From Siminovitchia fordii DSM 16014 = CIP 108821 (GTDB taxonomy: Bacteria; Bacillota; Bacilli; Bacillales; Bacillaceae_C): a DNA stretch of 46,400 nucleotides. Positions 34,257 through 42,767 of this stretch are shown in pieces. The stretch is taken from positions 34,486 through 80,885 of the forward strand of contig NZ_KB894700.1 of NCBI RefSeq assembly GCF_000374565.1, given 5' to 3'. The translations under genes and the position numbers were made by a program. A model generated the notes under the pieces. The model did no database searches. It was not told the DNA's origin and saw nothing but the letters and a program-made list of their open reading frames with translations. Numbering within the stretch: the stretch's first letter is position 1; each line of letters begins with the position of its first letter.

Positions 34257-35732
34257 CTAGCTGCTCTTTTGGAATCCTTCATCGCGATTCTTTTCAGGAT
34301 TTATTAGCATGAAGAATTCATGGCTTCTATTCATATCTTCTTTTGTTGTTGTCATAAGAGTAACTGCTATTCCAAACAGAAGAGAGATTACGGCACCAAT
34401 TGGGCTGACAAAATAGGTTGGGAAACCATTAGCTAAAGCAATAGTGCAATATATCAATCCTGCAAACATTGAAGCGATTGCAGCTGTTGCATTGTACCTT
34501 CTCCAATAGAGAGACGTCAAAATAGGAACTGCAACCATTCCTGTAAAGATAGAGAGGTATAGCAGTGAATTTTGGATATTACCAACAAAAATGATTCCAA
34601 AAATTAATGTAGAGACAGCTATCGCCACTAACCCAATTCTACTTGCATTGATATAGTATTTTTCGCTCTTATCTTTTGCGAAATATCTCTTGAGTAGGTC
34701 ATTAACTACGATCGAAACGGCCGAATTCCAAACAGCCACAACTGTACTGATCCCCACTAACAACAGTGTCACTAGAAGTAAACCTTGAATGATAGGGTGA
34801 CTGTAATTTGCCACTAACAATGGTAACGCTTGTTCTGGTTCACTTAAATTGGGCATAGCTACTTTTGCAAGCATGGTAGAAACTGCCACAAATCCATACA
34901 GAAGTACAATAAATGTTGTATTAAATAGCATCGCCTTATAGGCAATATTCTCATTTTTAGCCGAGAAGACTCTTTGGCCATACCAAGGGGCTGCTATATA
35001 AAGAAACGTTATTTGTAATCCCCAAGTCAGCGCAATTGGAAAGTTAACCTCTGTATCCCAAACAGGTTTCAGAGATAAAAGTTTCGGTTCATAAACTTGG
35101 CTTAGGTTAGAAAGCCCGCCTGCTGCATCTAAGCCAATAAAGAAAATAGCAGGAATACCAATTAGTATCATAATAAAAGCAACAACGTCTATGCCAATAG
35201 CTGTTATCAAACCTCCTGTTATTGCTAAAAGTAAACAAATCGTGACAATAACCACAGAAAATGTTATCGGATTTACACCTAACAACACGTGTCCAATTAC
35301 TGATATACCAGCTAAATACGCAGCTGGGGCCAACCAAGTATAAAACAGAGTAATGAATGTGGATATTACACGTATTGCTTCAGAAAACTTTTCATTAGAA
35401 AACCTTCTGTCAAAAAATTGAGGTATGGTGGATATATTTAGTTTTCTATATTTTTTTGCTACTGTGAAAGCATATACTAAAAAAACCACAATAAAGATTA
35501 AAGAAGTGTACCAAACCCCAACGGTTCCGAATGCATAGGCCACTGAAGCACCGCCTATTAACGTTGCTGTATTAAACTCAGCTGCTACTAATGTTGCTGT
35601 TAAAGCGAACAACCCGGTCTTTTTTCCTGCCAGATTGTAATCTTGATAATTGTTTATCCTTTTATAAGATGAGTATGCGACGTATCCCAAGATCAATAGG
35701 AATAACATTAAAATTAAATATTTTATCCCCAT
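34257..35732 (-). CDS. Sodium:solute symporter
   Basis: This 491-residue SSS-family importer has about 13 membrane segments. The start at 35732 is preferred, as CGGAGG lies 5 nt upstream and the protein then opens with a membrane segment (MGIKYLILMLFLLILGYVAY). Typical pieces are NYQDYNLAGKKTGLFALTATLVAAEFNTATLIGG and ISTVVAVWNSAVSIVVNDLLKRYF, the latter the sodium-site region. It is the last gene of the run with ALDH, iron ADH and the M20 deacylase, so it should import the compound those enzymes use. It is clearly different from the MctP-like symporter at 29483-31057, and no DUF3311 partner is next to it. Confidence 0.9.
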   Translation of the reverse strand: MGIKYLILMLFLLILGYVAYSSYKRINNYQDYNLAGKKTGLFALTATLVAAEFNTATLIGGASVAYAFGTVGVWYTSLIFIVVFLVYAFTVAKKYRKLNISTIPQFFDRRFSNEKFSEAIRVISTFITLFYTWLAPAAYLAGISVIGHVLLGVNPITFSVVIVTICLLLAITGGLITAIGIDVVAFIMILIGIPAIFFIGLDAAGGLSNLSQVYEPKLLSLKPVWDTEVNFPIALTWGLQITFLYIAAPWYGQRVFSAKNENIAYKAMLFNTTFIVLLYGFVAVSTMLAKVAMPNLSEPEQALPLLVANYSHPIIQGLLLVTLLLVGISTVVAVWNSAVSIVVNDLLKRYFAKDKSEKYYINASRIGLVAIAVSTLIFGIIFVGNIQNSLLYLSIFTGMVAVPILTSLYWRRYNATAAIASMFAGLIYCTIALANGFPTYFVSPIGAVISLLFGIAVTLMTTTKEDMNRSHEFFMLINPEKNRDEGFQKSS

Positions 35733-35853
35733 GCAAGCCTCCGATTTTATAATATTTTGAATTATCAGGATTTTATATCCGTATGGGTGACAAATGTTGT
35801 AATGATCCAATGGGGAAACAAATTAGTTTCCACCACTGGATTGAATAATACAA

Positions 35854-37332
35854 TTAATTCAAATTGATCCAAACGCTCTTTACTTCCGTATAATTGTTTA
35901 GTGCATACGAACCCATTTCCCTACCAAATCCAGATTCCTTATAACCACCAAAAGGTGAGGCGGGGTCTGTTACATTATAACAGTTTACCCAAACCGATCC
36001 AGCTTTTAGGCGATTAGCAACATAGTGGGCATGTTTAACATTCTCAGTCCATAAACCAGCTGCAAGTCCAAAATTTGAGTTATTTGCCCTATCAATAACT
36101 TCATCTAAATCTTCATATGGCATGGCAACAACTACCGGTCCAAAAATTTCTTCTCTTGCTATGGCCATTTCCTCTTTTACATCAGTGAATATAGTAGGCT
36201 CCACAAAGTAACCTCTATCTGAATGTCCTCCACCGCAAAGCATAGTAGCTCCTTCTTCATTTCCCTTGTTTATATATTGAACTACGCGATTTTGCTGTTC
36301 TTTAGAGACAAGCGGCCCCATCTCTGTGTCAGGGGATATACCGCTTCCCTGTTTTACATTTTGAGCGAAGTTCATTAAATCAGACACTACACTATCAAAT
36401 GTTTTCTTTTGAATATAAACTCTGGATCCCGCACTGCAAACTTCACCTTGGTTAGCCATTATGCCTGAGAAAACCCCAGGTGCAGCTTTAGACAGGTCAG
36501 CATCTGGCAAAATAATATTCGGAGATTTTCCACCTAATTCAAGAGTGACACGTTTCATTGTATCCGCTGCTTTTTTCATAATCGCTTTACCAACGTTTGT
36601 TGAACCTGTAAAAGCAATTTTGTCCACATGAGGGTGTTGAACTAACGCGTCTCCTGCAGTCTCTCCAAAACCGGGTATAATATTTATAACTCCCTCTGGA
36701 AAGCCGGCCTCTGCTGCCAACTGGGCAAGGTAAAGCGCTGATAACGGCGTTTGTTCTGCCGGTTTCAATACCACCGTACAGCCTGTGGCTAGTGCAGGGG
36801 CGATTTTCCATGCAGCCATCATAAGCGGAAAGTTCCACGGGATGATTTGCCCAACTACGCCAACAGGTTCATGGCGTGTATAGTTAAAATAATTTCCTGA
36901 AACCGGGATTGTCTGTCCAACAATTTTAGTTGTCCAACCCGCAAAGTACTCAAATTGACCTACCGCATTTGGAATATCATTCCCTAAGACTTCATTTATG
37001 GGCTTGCCATTATCGAGAGAATCAATTTCAGCCAACTCTTGTTTATTATTGTCTATTAATTGAGCAAGTCGATACATCAATCTTCCTCGTTCTGCACCGC
37101 TCATTTTAGACCAAGGGCCTTCTTCAAATGCTTTTTTTGCAGCAATCACGGCTTTATCAACATCCTCAGCCTGAGCTTCATTTACATATGCCAAAACTTC
37201 ACCATTCGCCGGATTATAGGTTTCAAACGTTTTACCTGATTGTGAATCTACAAATTCGCCATTTATAAACAATTTCTTGGTACCCTTTAAAAAATCTACT
37301 ACCTTATTTGAAAGTTCAATAGTTTGAGTCAT
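35854..37332 (-). CDS. NAD(P)-dependent aldehyde dehydrogenase
   Basis: This 492-residue ALDH-superfamily enzyme oxidises an aldehyde to its acid. The catalytic Glu265 lies in LELGGKSPN and Cys299 in QGEVCSAGSRVY; PWNFPLMMAAWKIAPALATG and FTGSTNVGKAIM are family marks, and it ends NCYNVTDPASPFGGYKESGFGRE, typical of class 1/2-like and betaine-aldehyde-type members. The start at 37332 follows AGGAGG by 7 nt. With the iron alcohol dehydrogenase just upstream it could turn an alcohol into an acid in two steps. The substrate is not visible. Confidence 0.93.
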   Translation of the reverse strand: MTQTIELSNKVVDFLKGTKKLFINGEFVDSQSGKTFETYNPANGEVLAYVNEAQAEDVDKAVIAAKKAFEEGPWSKMSGAERGRLMYRLAQLIDNNKQELAEIDSLDNGKPINEVLGNDIPNAVGQFEYFAGWTTKIVGQTIPVSGNYFNYTRHEPVGVVGQIIPWNFPLMMAAWKIAPALATGCTVVLKPAEQTPLSALYLAQLAAEAGFPEGVINIIPGFGETAGDALVQHPHVDKIAFTGSTNVGKAIMKKAADTMKRVTLELGGKSPNIILPDADLSKAAPGVFSGIMANQGEVCSAGSRVYIQKKTFDSVVSDLMNFAQNVKQGSGISPDTEMGPLVSKEQQNRVVQYINKGNEEGATMLCGGGHSDRGYFVEPTIFTDVKEEMAIAREEIFGPVVVAMPYEDLDEVIDRANNSNFGLAAGLWTENVKHAHYVANRLKAGSVWVNCYNVTDPASPFGGYKESGFGREMGSYALNNYTEVKSVWINLN

Positions 37333-37369
37333 TCCAAAACCTCCTATCAAAAATTACAAGCGCGATAAA

Positions 37370-38539
37370 TCATATAGCTGATTCTAAAATATTATATATG
37401 TCCTGCCTGGTTGCTTTTCGTGGATTTGGTGCCATATAAAGCTCATCGTTGAATGCAATATCCGTTAAAACTTCTATGTTTTCCTTATCCACACCAATCG
37501 CACTAAGTTTCTCAGGAATACCGACTTCTTTTGTTAAAGTTCTAACTTTTTCAACCGCCGCTTTTGCCGCATCCTCCACTGACAGGCCCCAAGTGTTTAC
37601 ACGTAAAGCTTCACCAACTTGCGCAAACTTATAAGGGTCTGCAATCCAATTAAACTCCAATACATATGGGAGAAGAATGGCATTCACTATTCCATGGGGA
37701 GCGTCGTACTGAGCACCAATCGCGTGTGAAATCCCATGAACCAAGCCCAGACCGCCGTTTGCCATTCCAATACCTGTAGACGTACTAGCTTGAACCATCT
37801 TATTCATTGCCTCTATGTTATCTGTATTCGCTGTAGCTTCAAGAATGGAGGACCCAATAACCCGTACTGCGTGTAAATTTAATGCATCTGTAATAACCGA
37901 GCCATTTCTAGAAACATACCCTTCAATAGCATGTGTTAATGCATCCATCCCCGTTGATGCTACCAGTGCCCCCGGCATACCTCTTAATAGCTCACCGTCT
38001 AAAAAGGCTACGGCAGGAAACAACGTTTGCCCAAAAACAAGTTTTTTAGTTTTTAGCTCTGTATTATCTTCCGTTATCACTGCTGCATGCCCTCCCTCAC
38101 TTCCGGTCCCAACCGTGGTGGGAATCGCAAACAGTGGGGTCGGATCATTCTTATAGATATCGAACCCGAAATAATCTGCAATAGAGCCGCCATTTGTAAA
38201 TAATACTGAAAGTGCTTTAGCACTGTCTATTACACTTCCGCCTCCTACAGCCAAGATACTTTTAATGCCTCTGTCTTTGAATAAATTGTATGCTTCATCA
38301 GTAGCCGTTACAGTTGGGTTTGGTTTAACCTCATCATAAACGATTGTTTCCACATTAGTAGACTTCAATATTGTTTCTACCTTTTCAAGTATCCCAGAAT
38401 TTTTTATTCCTTTGTCTGTTACTATCAGCATTGTATTGCAGTCATTCTGATTTATTTCATATTTCAGTTGTTCTACACAACCGGAACCAGTTACCAATTT
38501 TGTTTTCGCTAGGAATTCCGTTAATTTGTTTGCACTCAT
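37370..38539 (-). CDS. Iron-containing alcohol dehydrogenase
   Basis: This 389-residue group III alcohol dehydrogenase oxidises an alcohol with NAD. GGGSVIDSAKALSVLFTNGG is the nucleotide-binding segment, TTVGTGSEGGHAAVITED follows, and the iron site is seen in DALTHAIEGYVS and GLVHGISHAIGAQYDAPHGIVNA. GAGGGAGGAATTAAC precedes the ATG. It lies between the deacylase and the aldehyde dehydrogenase genes; the alcohol-aldehyde-acid order suggests successive oxidation of a product freed by the deacylase. Confidence 0.93.
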   Translation of the reverse strand: MSANKLTEFLAKTKLVTGSGCVEQLKYEINQNDCNTMLIVTDKGIKNSGILEKVETILKSTNVETIVYDEVKPNPTVTATDEAYNLFKDRGIKSILAVGGGSVIDSAKALSVLFTNGGSIADYFGFDIYKNDPTPLFAIPTTVGTGSEGGHAAVITEDNTELKTKKLVFGQTLFPAVAFLDGELLRGMPGALVASTGMDALTHAIEGYVSRNGSVITDALNLHAVRVIGSSILEATANTDNIEAMNKMVQASTSTGIGMANGGLGLVHGISHAIGAQYDAPHGIVNAILLPYVLEFNWIADPYKFAQVGEALRVNTWGLSVEDAAKAAVEKVRTLTKEVGIPEKLSAIGVDKENIEVLTDIAFNDELYMAPNPRKATRQDIYNILESAI

Positions 38540-38648
38540 GTTAATTCCTCCCTCAAATTTGGCTGAGCCTTCCTCAGGTATACTTTTTCAAAGAGATTCA
38601 TGACACAAATTGCCTACTTGTAAGGTCCCCGTTAAGCACTAAAGTCAA

Positions 38649-39819
38649 TTAGGCAATCACCTCCTTAAATTGAAATCTTTTGGCTAATTCAGCGTAATAA
38701 GAGATGGAGCGAATATAGCTATTCAAGTCAACATATTCATCAGGCTGATGAGCCAGCTTTTCATTCCCCGGCCCGTAAATGATAATCGGTATCTTCAAAC
38801 TGGGAGAGTAGACAGACGCATCTGTATAATAGTTTGCCCCCCACTCTTCAACGCTGACTTTATTTAGATCCTTATTGGTTTTTAAAGCTATATGTACAAA
38901 CGGATCATCTTTTTCATTTTCAAGTGCTGGCAAATTATTGATAACATTCAGTTCAGCTTGAAAGTGATCTATTTCAGTTTCCAAGTCTTTAAGTATAGCT
39001 TCCATTTCCTTAATTATCTCTGAATGCTCAATCTCCGGAATTGTCCGTATATCCAATGTTAACTTGCATTGGTCAGGAACTACGTTTGTTTTTACACCTC
39101 CATCAATAGTACTAATTGTGAGTGTCGGTTCTCCCAATAAAGGATGTTCTTTTTCATAAGAAAATGTAAACCTCTTTAATCTTTCAATAAGCTCGCTCAT
39201 ATGTACGATTGCATTGATTCCCTCACCTGGCATGGAGCCGTGGGCTGTCTTACCGAATAGTTTAATTTCAAGCCACAACGCACCTTTGTGGGCCGTGAAA
39301 ACCTTTCCATTGCTAGGTTCACCAATCACCATCGCTCCTGCGTTTTTCAATACATCTTCGTCAACCATTAACGAAGCTCCTATACAATCAACTTCCTCGC
39401 CTGCCGTTCCAACAAAAAACTACATCATGTTCAAGCATGTCATTTCTTTCTTTCAAAAGAATCATTGCCTCAATCAATGCGGCCACACCGCTTTTCATGT
39501 CACAAGCACCTCGTCCATACATCTTTTCATCTACTATCTCAGCTGAAAAAGGATGGTATTTCCATAAATTATCGCCTACCGGCACAGTATCGAGGTGTCC
39601 ACTGAATATGAGCGAAGGCTTTTTTGGATTCCTCCCTTTCAAACGAACAACGATATTTGCCCTCCCTTTTGAAAACGCTTTAATTTCTGTGGATAAACCA
39701 GCCTTGCTAGCATGTTCGGATATTGCATTTGCAACGGCAAATTCATTCCCCGGAGGGTTAACACTTTTTATACTGATCAACTTTCGTAAAAAATGAATTG
39801 CTCTTTCTTGATTAACCAT
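38649..39819 (-). pseudogene. M20-family deacylase (ArgE/DapE-like), frameshifted
   Basis: Two adjacent frames make one M20 peptidase: residues ending LEHDVVFC in the first, and EEVDCIGASLMVDEDVLKNAGAMVIGEPS in the second. The expected VVF-VGTAGEE is restored if one T is removed from a run of six (39414-39419 on the plus strand as A), so a single-base insertion in a homopolymer breaks it. Metal-site pieces are present on both sides (FSGHLDTVPVG, GRGACDMKSG, then GTAGEE and HQPDEYVDL). Enzymes of this type remove acyl groups from amino acids or di-acids. The N-terminus is taken as the ATG at 39819 after AGGCGG. It may be a true pseudogene or a sequencing error. Confidence 0.85.
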
Positions 39820-39891
39820 GAGATCTACCGCCTGTTTTAATATTTTGAAAATGAATCTCCTGATAGAAACAACCATCTGATAGTCAATTGG

Positions 39892-39962
39892 TTGTAATTG
39901 TTTACAATACTACCATGTGATTATTTGGAGATGGGTACAAATAATGATTAAACCATTTGTAC
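39892..39962. promoter_or_regulatory. Operator candidates between the deacylase and pucR-like genes
   Basis: GTACAAAT (39935-39942) and ATTTGTAC (39955-39962) form a perfect 8-bp inverted repeat spaced by 12 bp. TTGTAA-TTGT-TTACAA (39892-39907) is a second palindrome, and its inner 14 bases match cre at all but one position. Both lie in the divergent gap and may bind the PucR-like regulator and CcpA. Confidence 0.5.
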
Positions 39963-40078
39963 ATACGAACAAGAATATGTAAAATTTTATGCATAGAGTA
40001 AATTTTTAAAATTCATTTTGGCGACATTCTCAAAGCAGACACTGAAAATATATTTTTGAAGCAGGGTGATGATGTGAA

Positions 40079-41725
40079 ATGGATATAAACGATGTCATAC
40101 AATTAAATGTACTCAAAAATACAGAAATCCTTGCCGGAGAAAAAGGTCTAAAAAATATTGTCTTAAATACCACAATAATTGATGCACCCGATGGCTATAA
40201 ATGGTGTGCCAGTGGCGATTTTATCATAACAACCGGATATCCATTCACAAGAAATATGCATTGGGAAGAAGGTATTACAAAGTTATTAGAACTTCTTGTA
40301 GAAAAAAATTGTTCCGGTTTGGGGATAAAATTAGGACGTTATATCCCAGGGCTGCCTAAAGCTGCCATTTCTTTTGCAAATGAGAATAACTTTCCCGTCC
40401 TTTCACTACCGAATAAGGTTTCTTGGTCAGAAATTATCATGCCCATCGTAACCAGGATAAACAAACAGCATCAAAGCGAATTAAAAATGAATCACACTGT
40501 TTACGAAATGTTTCATAATCACCTTAAAAAGCAAGGCAAATTAAAAGACCTTGCTCATTTACTTAATAAGATATTAGACATTCCAGTTACTATCTATATC
40601 AGAAACACCAATGAAAAAATTGATGTGCAGGAGTCTTACTTTTCAAAGGAAGAGATCGAGAATATTATATCGGCATTCTCCTGTGATCAAGAAAAACCTA
40701 TACAGAGATTAAATTGGCAACAAAAAATCTTTACCGTTAGGTGGATATACAGTTCAAACCGGTTAGAAGGTGGAGTTTTCTTATGGGAAAAGCATTGCCG
40801 CCTTCACACATGGCAAAAAGCAGCCATTGAGCAGACGGCTGTAATATCTGCTTTGGAAATTGAGAGAATGAGAACGGTATCCTCAGTGTTTCAAAGGTTT
40901 AGAAATGATTTTTTGTCCATGTTATTATCAGAAAAAGTGGAATCACGTGATACCTTATCAAGACGTGCAGAAGAGGTAAATTGGCATTTGAAGGATCACT
41001 ATAATGTAGTATTGCTAGATTTTGATACAAAAAGACAGCAACCGGTTAACAATCCAAATAACATATCTATCTGGCAACGGAAAGAAAACATTTTAGAAAT
41101 GCTGGAGTATGAATTAAAGTGGGTTCTTCCTGAAGCACTCATAGGTTTTGATAAGAATAATATATTCACTTTATTAATTCCAAATAAATATAATCAAAAC
41201 GAACTTGTAAATAACTTAACCAAACTGGTAAAAAAGATAAATATAAACTTTTATGGTGGGATTGGACGACTTAATAATGTTGAAAAATTATCTGTCAGCT
41301 ATAATGAAGCCTTACTGGCCATAAAAGTTGCCTACGCAAACATCCCCGGTGATACTCAAAACAAAATAGGCCAGTTATATATCCAAAGCTTTTCAGAATT
41401 GAACGTAGAACGCATCTTATTTTCCAGCAACCCCCATTATGAAGCAAAAAAGCTTGTAGAAGATTGCTTAGAAAAAATTATCAAGTACGATAATGAAAAG
41501 AACAGTGAATTATTACATACTTTAAAAACATTCTTAGCTAACAACGCAAACTTTGACCATACGGCTGATGCTTTATATATCCATAAAAATACGGTTAGAT
41601 ATCGCCTAAAGATGATTGAGGAATTAACTCAACTGGATCCTAAAAATATCAAGGACCAACTTCTTTTCCAAATGTCATTAGTGGCTTTTAATATATTGGA
41701 CTCTACTTCCAACACAATGAGATAA
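40079..41725 (+). CDS. PucR-family transcriptional regulator
   Basis: This 548-residue regulator has an N-terminal PucR domain (VIQLNVLKNTEILAGEKGLKN, then APDGYKWCASGDFIITTGYPF), a long middle GGDEF-like region, and a C-terminal helix-turn-helix (FDHTADALYIHKNTVRYRLKMIEELT). Relatives control purine or amine catabolic genes and often answer to a pathway intermediate. It faces the M20-ADH-ALDH-symporter run, and an inverted repeat lies in between. AGGGTGATG lies 9 nt before the ATG. It shares the HTH_30 type with CdaR at 32611-33732. Confidence 0.9.
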   Translation: MDINDVIQLNVLKNTEILAGEKGLKNIVLNTTIIDAPDGYKWCASGDFIITTGYPFTRNMHWEEGITKLLELLVEKNCSGLGIKLGRYIPGLPKAAISFANENNFPVLSLPNKVSWSEIIMPIVTRINKQHQSELKMNHTVYEMFHNHLKKQGKLKDLAHLLNKILDIPVTIYIRNTNEKIDVQESYFSKEEIENIISAFSCDQEKPIQRLNWQQKIFTVRWIYSSNRLEGGVFLWEKHCRLHTWQKAAIEQTAVISALEIERMRTVSSVFQRFRNDFLSMLLSEKVESRDTLSRRAEEVNWHLKDHYNVVLLDFDTKRQQPVNNPNNISIWQRKENILEMLEYELKWVLPEALIGFDKNNIFTLLIPNKYNQNELVNNLTKLVKKININFYGGIGRLNNVEKLSVSYNEALLAIKVAYANIPGDTQNKIGQLYIQSFSELNVERILFSSNPHYEAKKLVEDCLEKIIKYDNEKNSELLHTLKTFLANNANFDHTADALYIHKNTVRYRLKMIEELTQLDPKNIKDQLLFQMSLVAFNILDSTSNTMR

Positions 41726-41857
41726 GTTAAGCGATTTCCGCTTGTTTATTGGAAACAAATCATAGAATAGGATAGAAAAGTGTAAAAAACAACCTTTGCA
41801 GGAAAAAAAGATGTTTTGCTTGAATGTATTTGTATCAAATGTAAAGGGGTTTATAGG

Positions 41858-42346
41858 ATGAAGCAGCGGCATGAAATATTGTTTAAGCAGTTGGAATCGT
41901 ATCGACGTTTAGTTCTGGGCGTCCTGGAAGATGTTTCAGAGGAAAAAGCTGAGATCATACCAAAGGGGTTCAACAATAATATCCGCTGGAATTTAGGCCA
42001 TCTATATCTTGACCAATATTTATGGATCCAGGCTGCAACGAAAGAAGAGACGGTTGTACCAAAAGAATTCAATCAATGGTTTGGATTTGGGACATCCCCG
42101 CAGGATTTCACAAGTGAAACTCCTTCCTTTGTTGAATTAAAAGATCTTCTGGAAAAGCAGCCCCATGAAATTAAAAATGAGTACGGCCATAGATTGGAAG
42201 AGGAATTCCCACCAACAGAAATGGGGATGCATACGATCGAACAAGTTTTAACTCGCACGATTTTTCATGAGGGAATGCATTTGCAAACCATTTTGGATAT
42301 TAAGAAAGTAATGGCGGAGAACATGGAAGCTAAGCCCATCAAATAG
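41858..42346 (+). CDS. DinB-family metal-binding protein
   Basis: This 162-residue four-helix-bundle protein has the DinB-type metal triad: His48 (WNLGHLYLDQYLW), His137 and His141 (TIFHEGMHLQ). Members include YfiT-like hydrolases and bacillithiol or mycothiol transferases, so a thiol-transfer role is possible but not shown. The start at 41858 is used, because AAGGGG lies upstream with TTTATAGG between; the longer frame to 41816 has no site. It stands alone between pucR-like and the surface-protein gene, and has no visible tie to the catabolic genes. Confidence 0.88.
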   Translation: MKQRHEILFKQLESYRRLVLGVLEDVSEEKAEIIPKGFNNNIRWNLGHLYLDQYLWIQAATKEETVVPKEFNQWFGFGTSPQDFTSETPSFVELKDLLEKQPHEIKNEYGHRLEEEFPPTEMGMHTIEQVLTRTIFHEGMHLQTILDIKKVMAENMEAKPIK

Positions 42347-42700
42347 AGTGACGTATCTTTAAAAGGTAAAAAGATACTAGGTGTAGAAATAATTAAGCTG
42401 GTTAAAGTTCAATTATTATCATGTAAACGTAGTTATTTATAGGTCACTTGAAGTTTGAAATTTGTAACTCTTTCGATGGAGCAGTAGAGAGAAAGCTTTT
42501 AAACTCTCTCTTAAAGCTCGGTATGAGGGAATAATTGGTTCCTGACCAGCCATCCACTTTGCTTCCAATTTTTGTATGGTTCGTGCTGTATCAGATCGGA
42601 TGATGTAGTAAAAAAGCCTTTTCCTCCCTATGTTAAAATAACTGTTTGTCATTTAAACACTTAAAAGTACGGCCTATAAAAAATGGTCAAAGACTTAGTA
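42347..42700. other. Intergenic stretch, no supported gene
   Basis: A 71-codon leftward frame (42437-42652) lacks a clear ribosome site and resembles no family. GAGAGAAAGCTTTTAAACTCTCTC at 42489-42513 contains a short inverted repeat around AAGCTTTTAAA. It may be a remnant. Confidence 0.35.
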
Positions 42701-42708
42701 GTAAATAA

Positions 42709-42764
42709 AAAAGAGAAGACAGTCTCTCGGGCACGTTTCATACCTGAAAGATGTCTTCTCTTTT
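42709..42764. terminator. Bidirectional terminator after the surface-protein gene
   Basis: AAAAGAGAAGACA (42709-42721) and TGTCTTCTCTTTT (42752-42764) form a perfect 13-bp stem with a 30-nt loop. T-runs follow on both strands, stronger on the minus strand (TTTTTTATTT). It starts 4 bp after the leftward stop. Confidence 0.85.
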
Positions 42765-42767
42765 ACT

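Noticed and set aside
39400-39420. Programmed frameshift in the M20 gene
   Set aside because: No stimulatory hairpin or internal Shine-Dalgarno was found, and close family members are read in one frame; a mutation or read error is more likely, though slippage on T6 cannot be ruled out.
42437-42652. Leftward 71-codon gene after the DinB-like gene
   Set aside because: No ribosome site or recognisable domain; possibly a remnant, not supportable as a gene.
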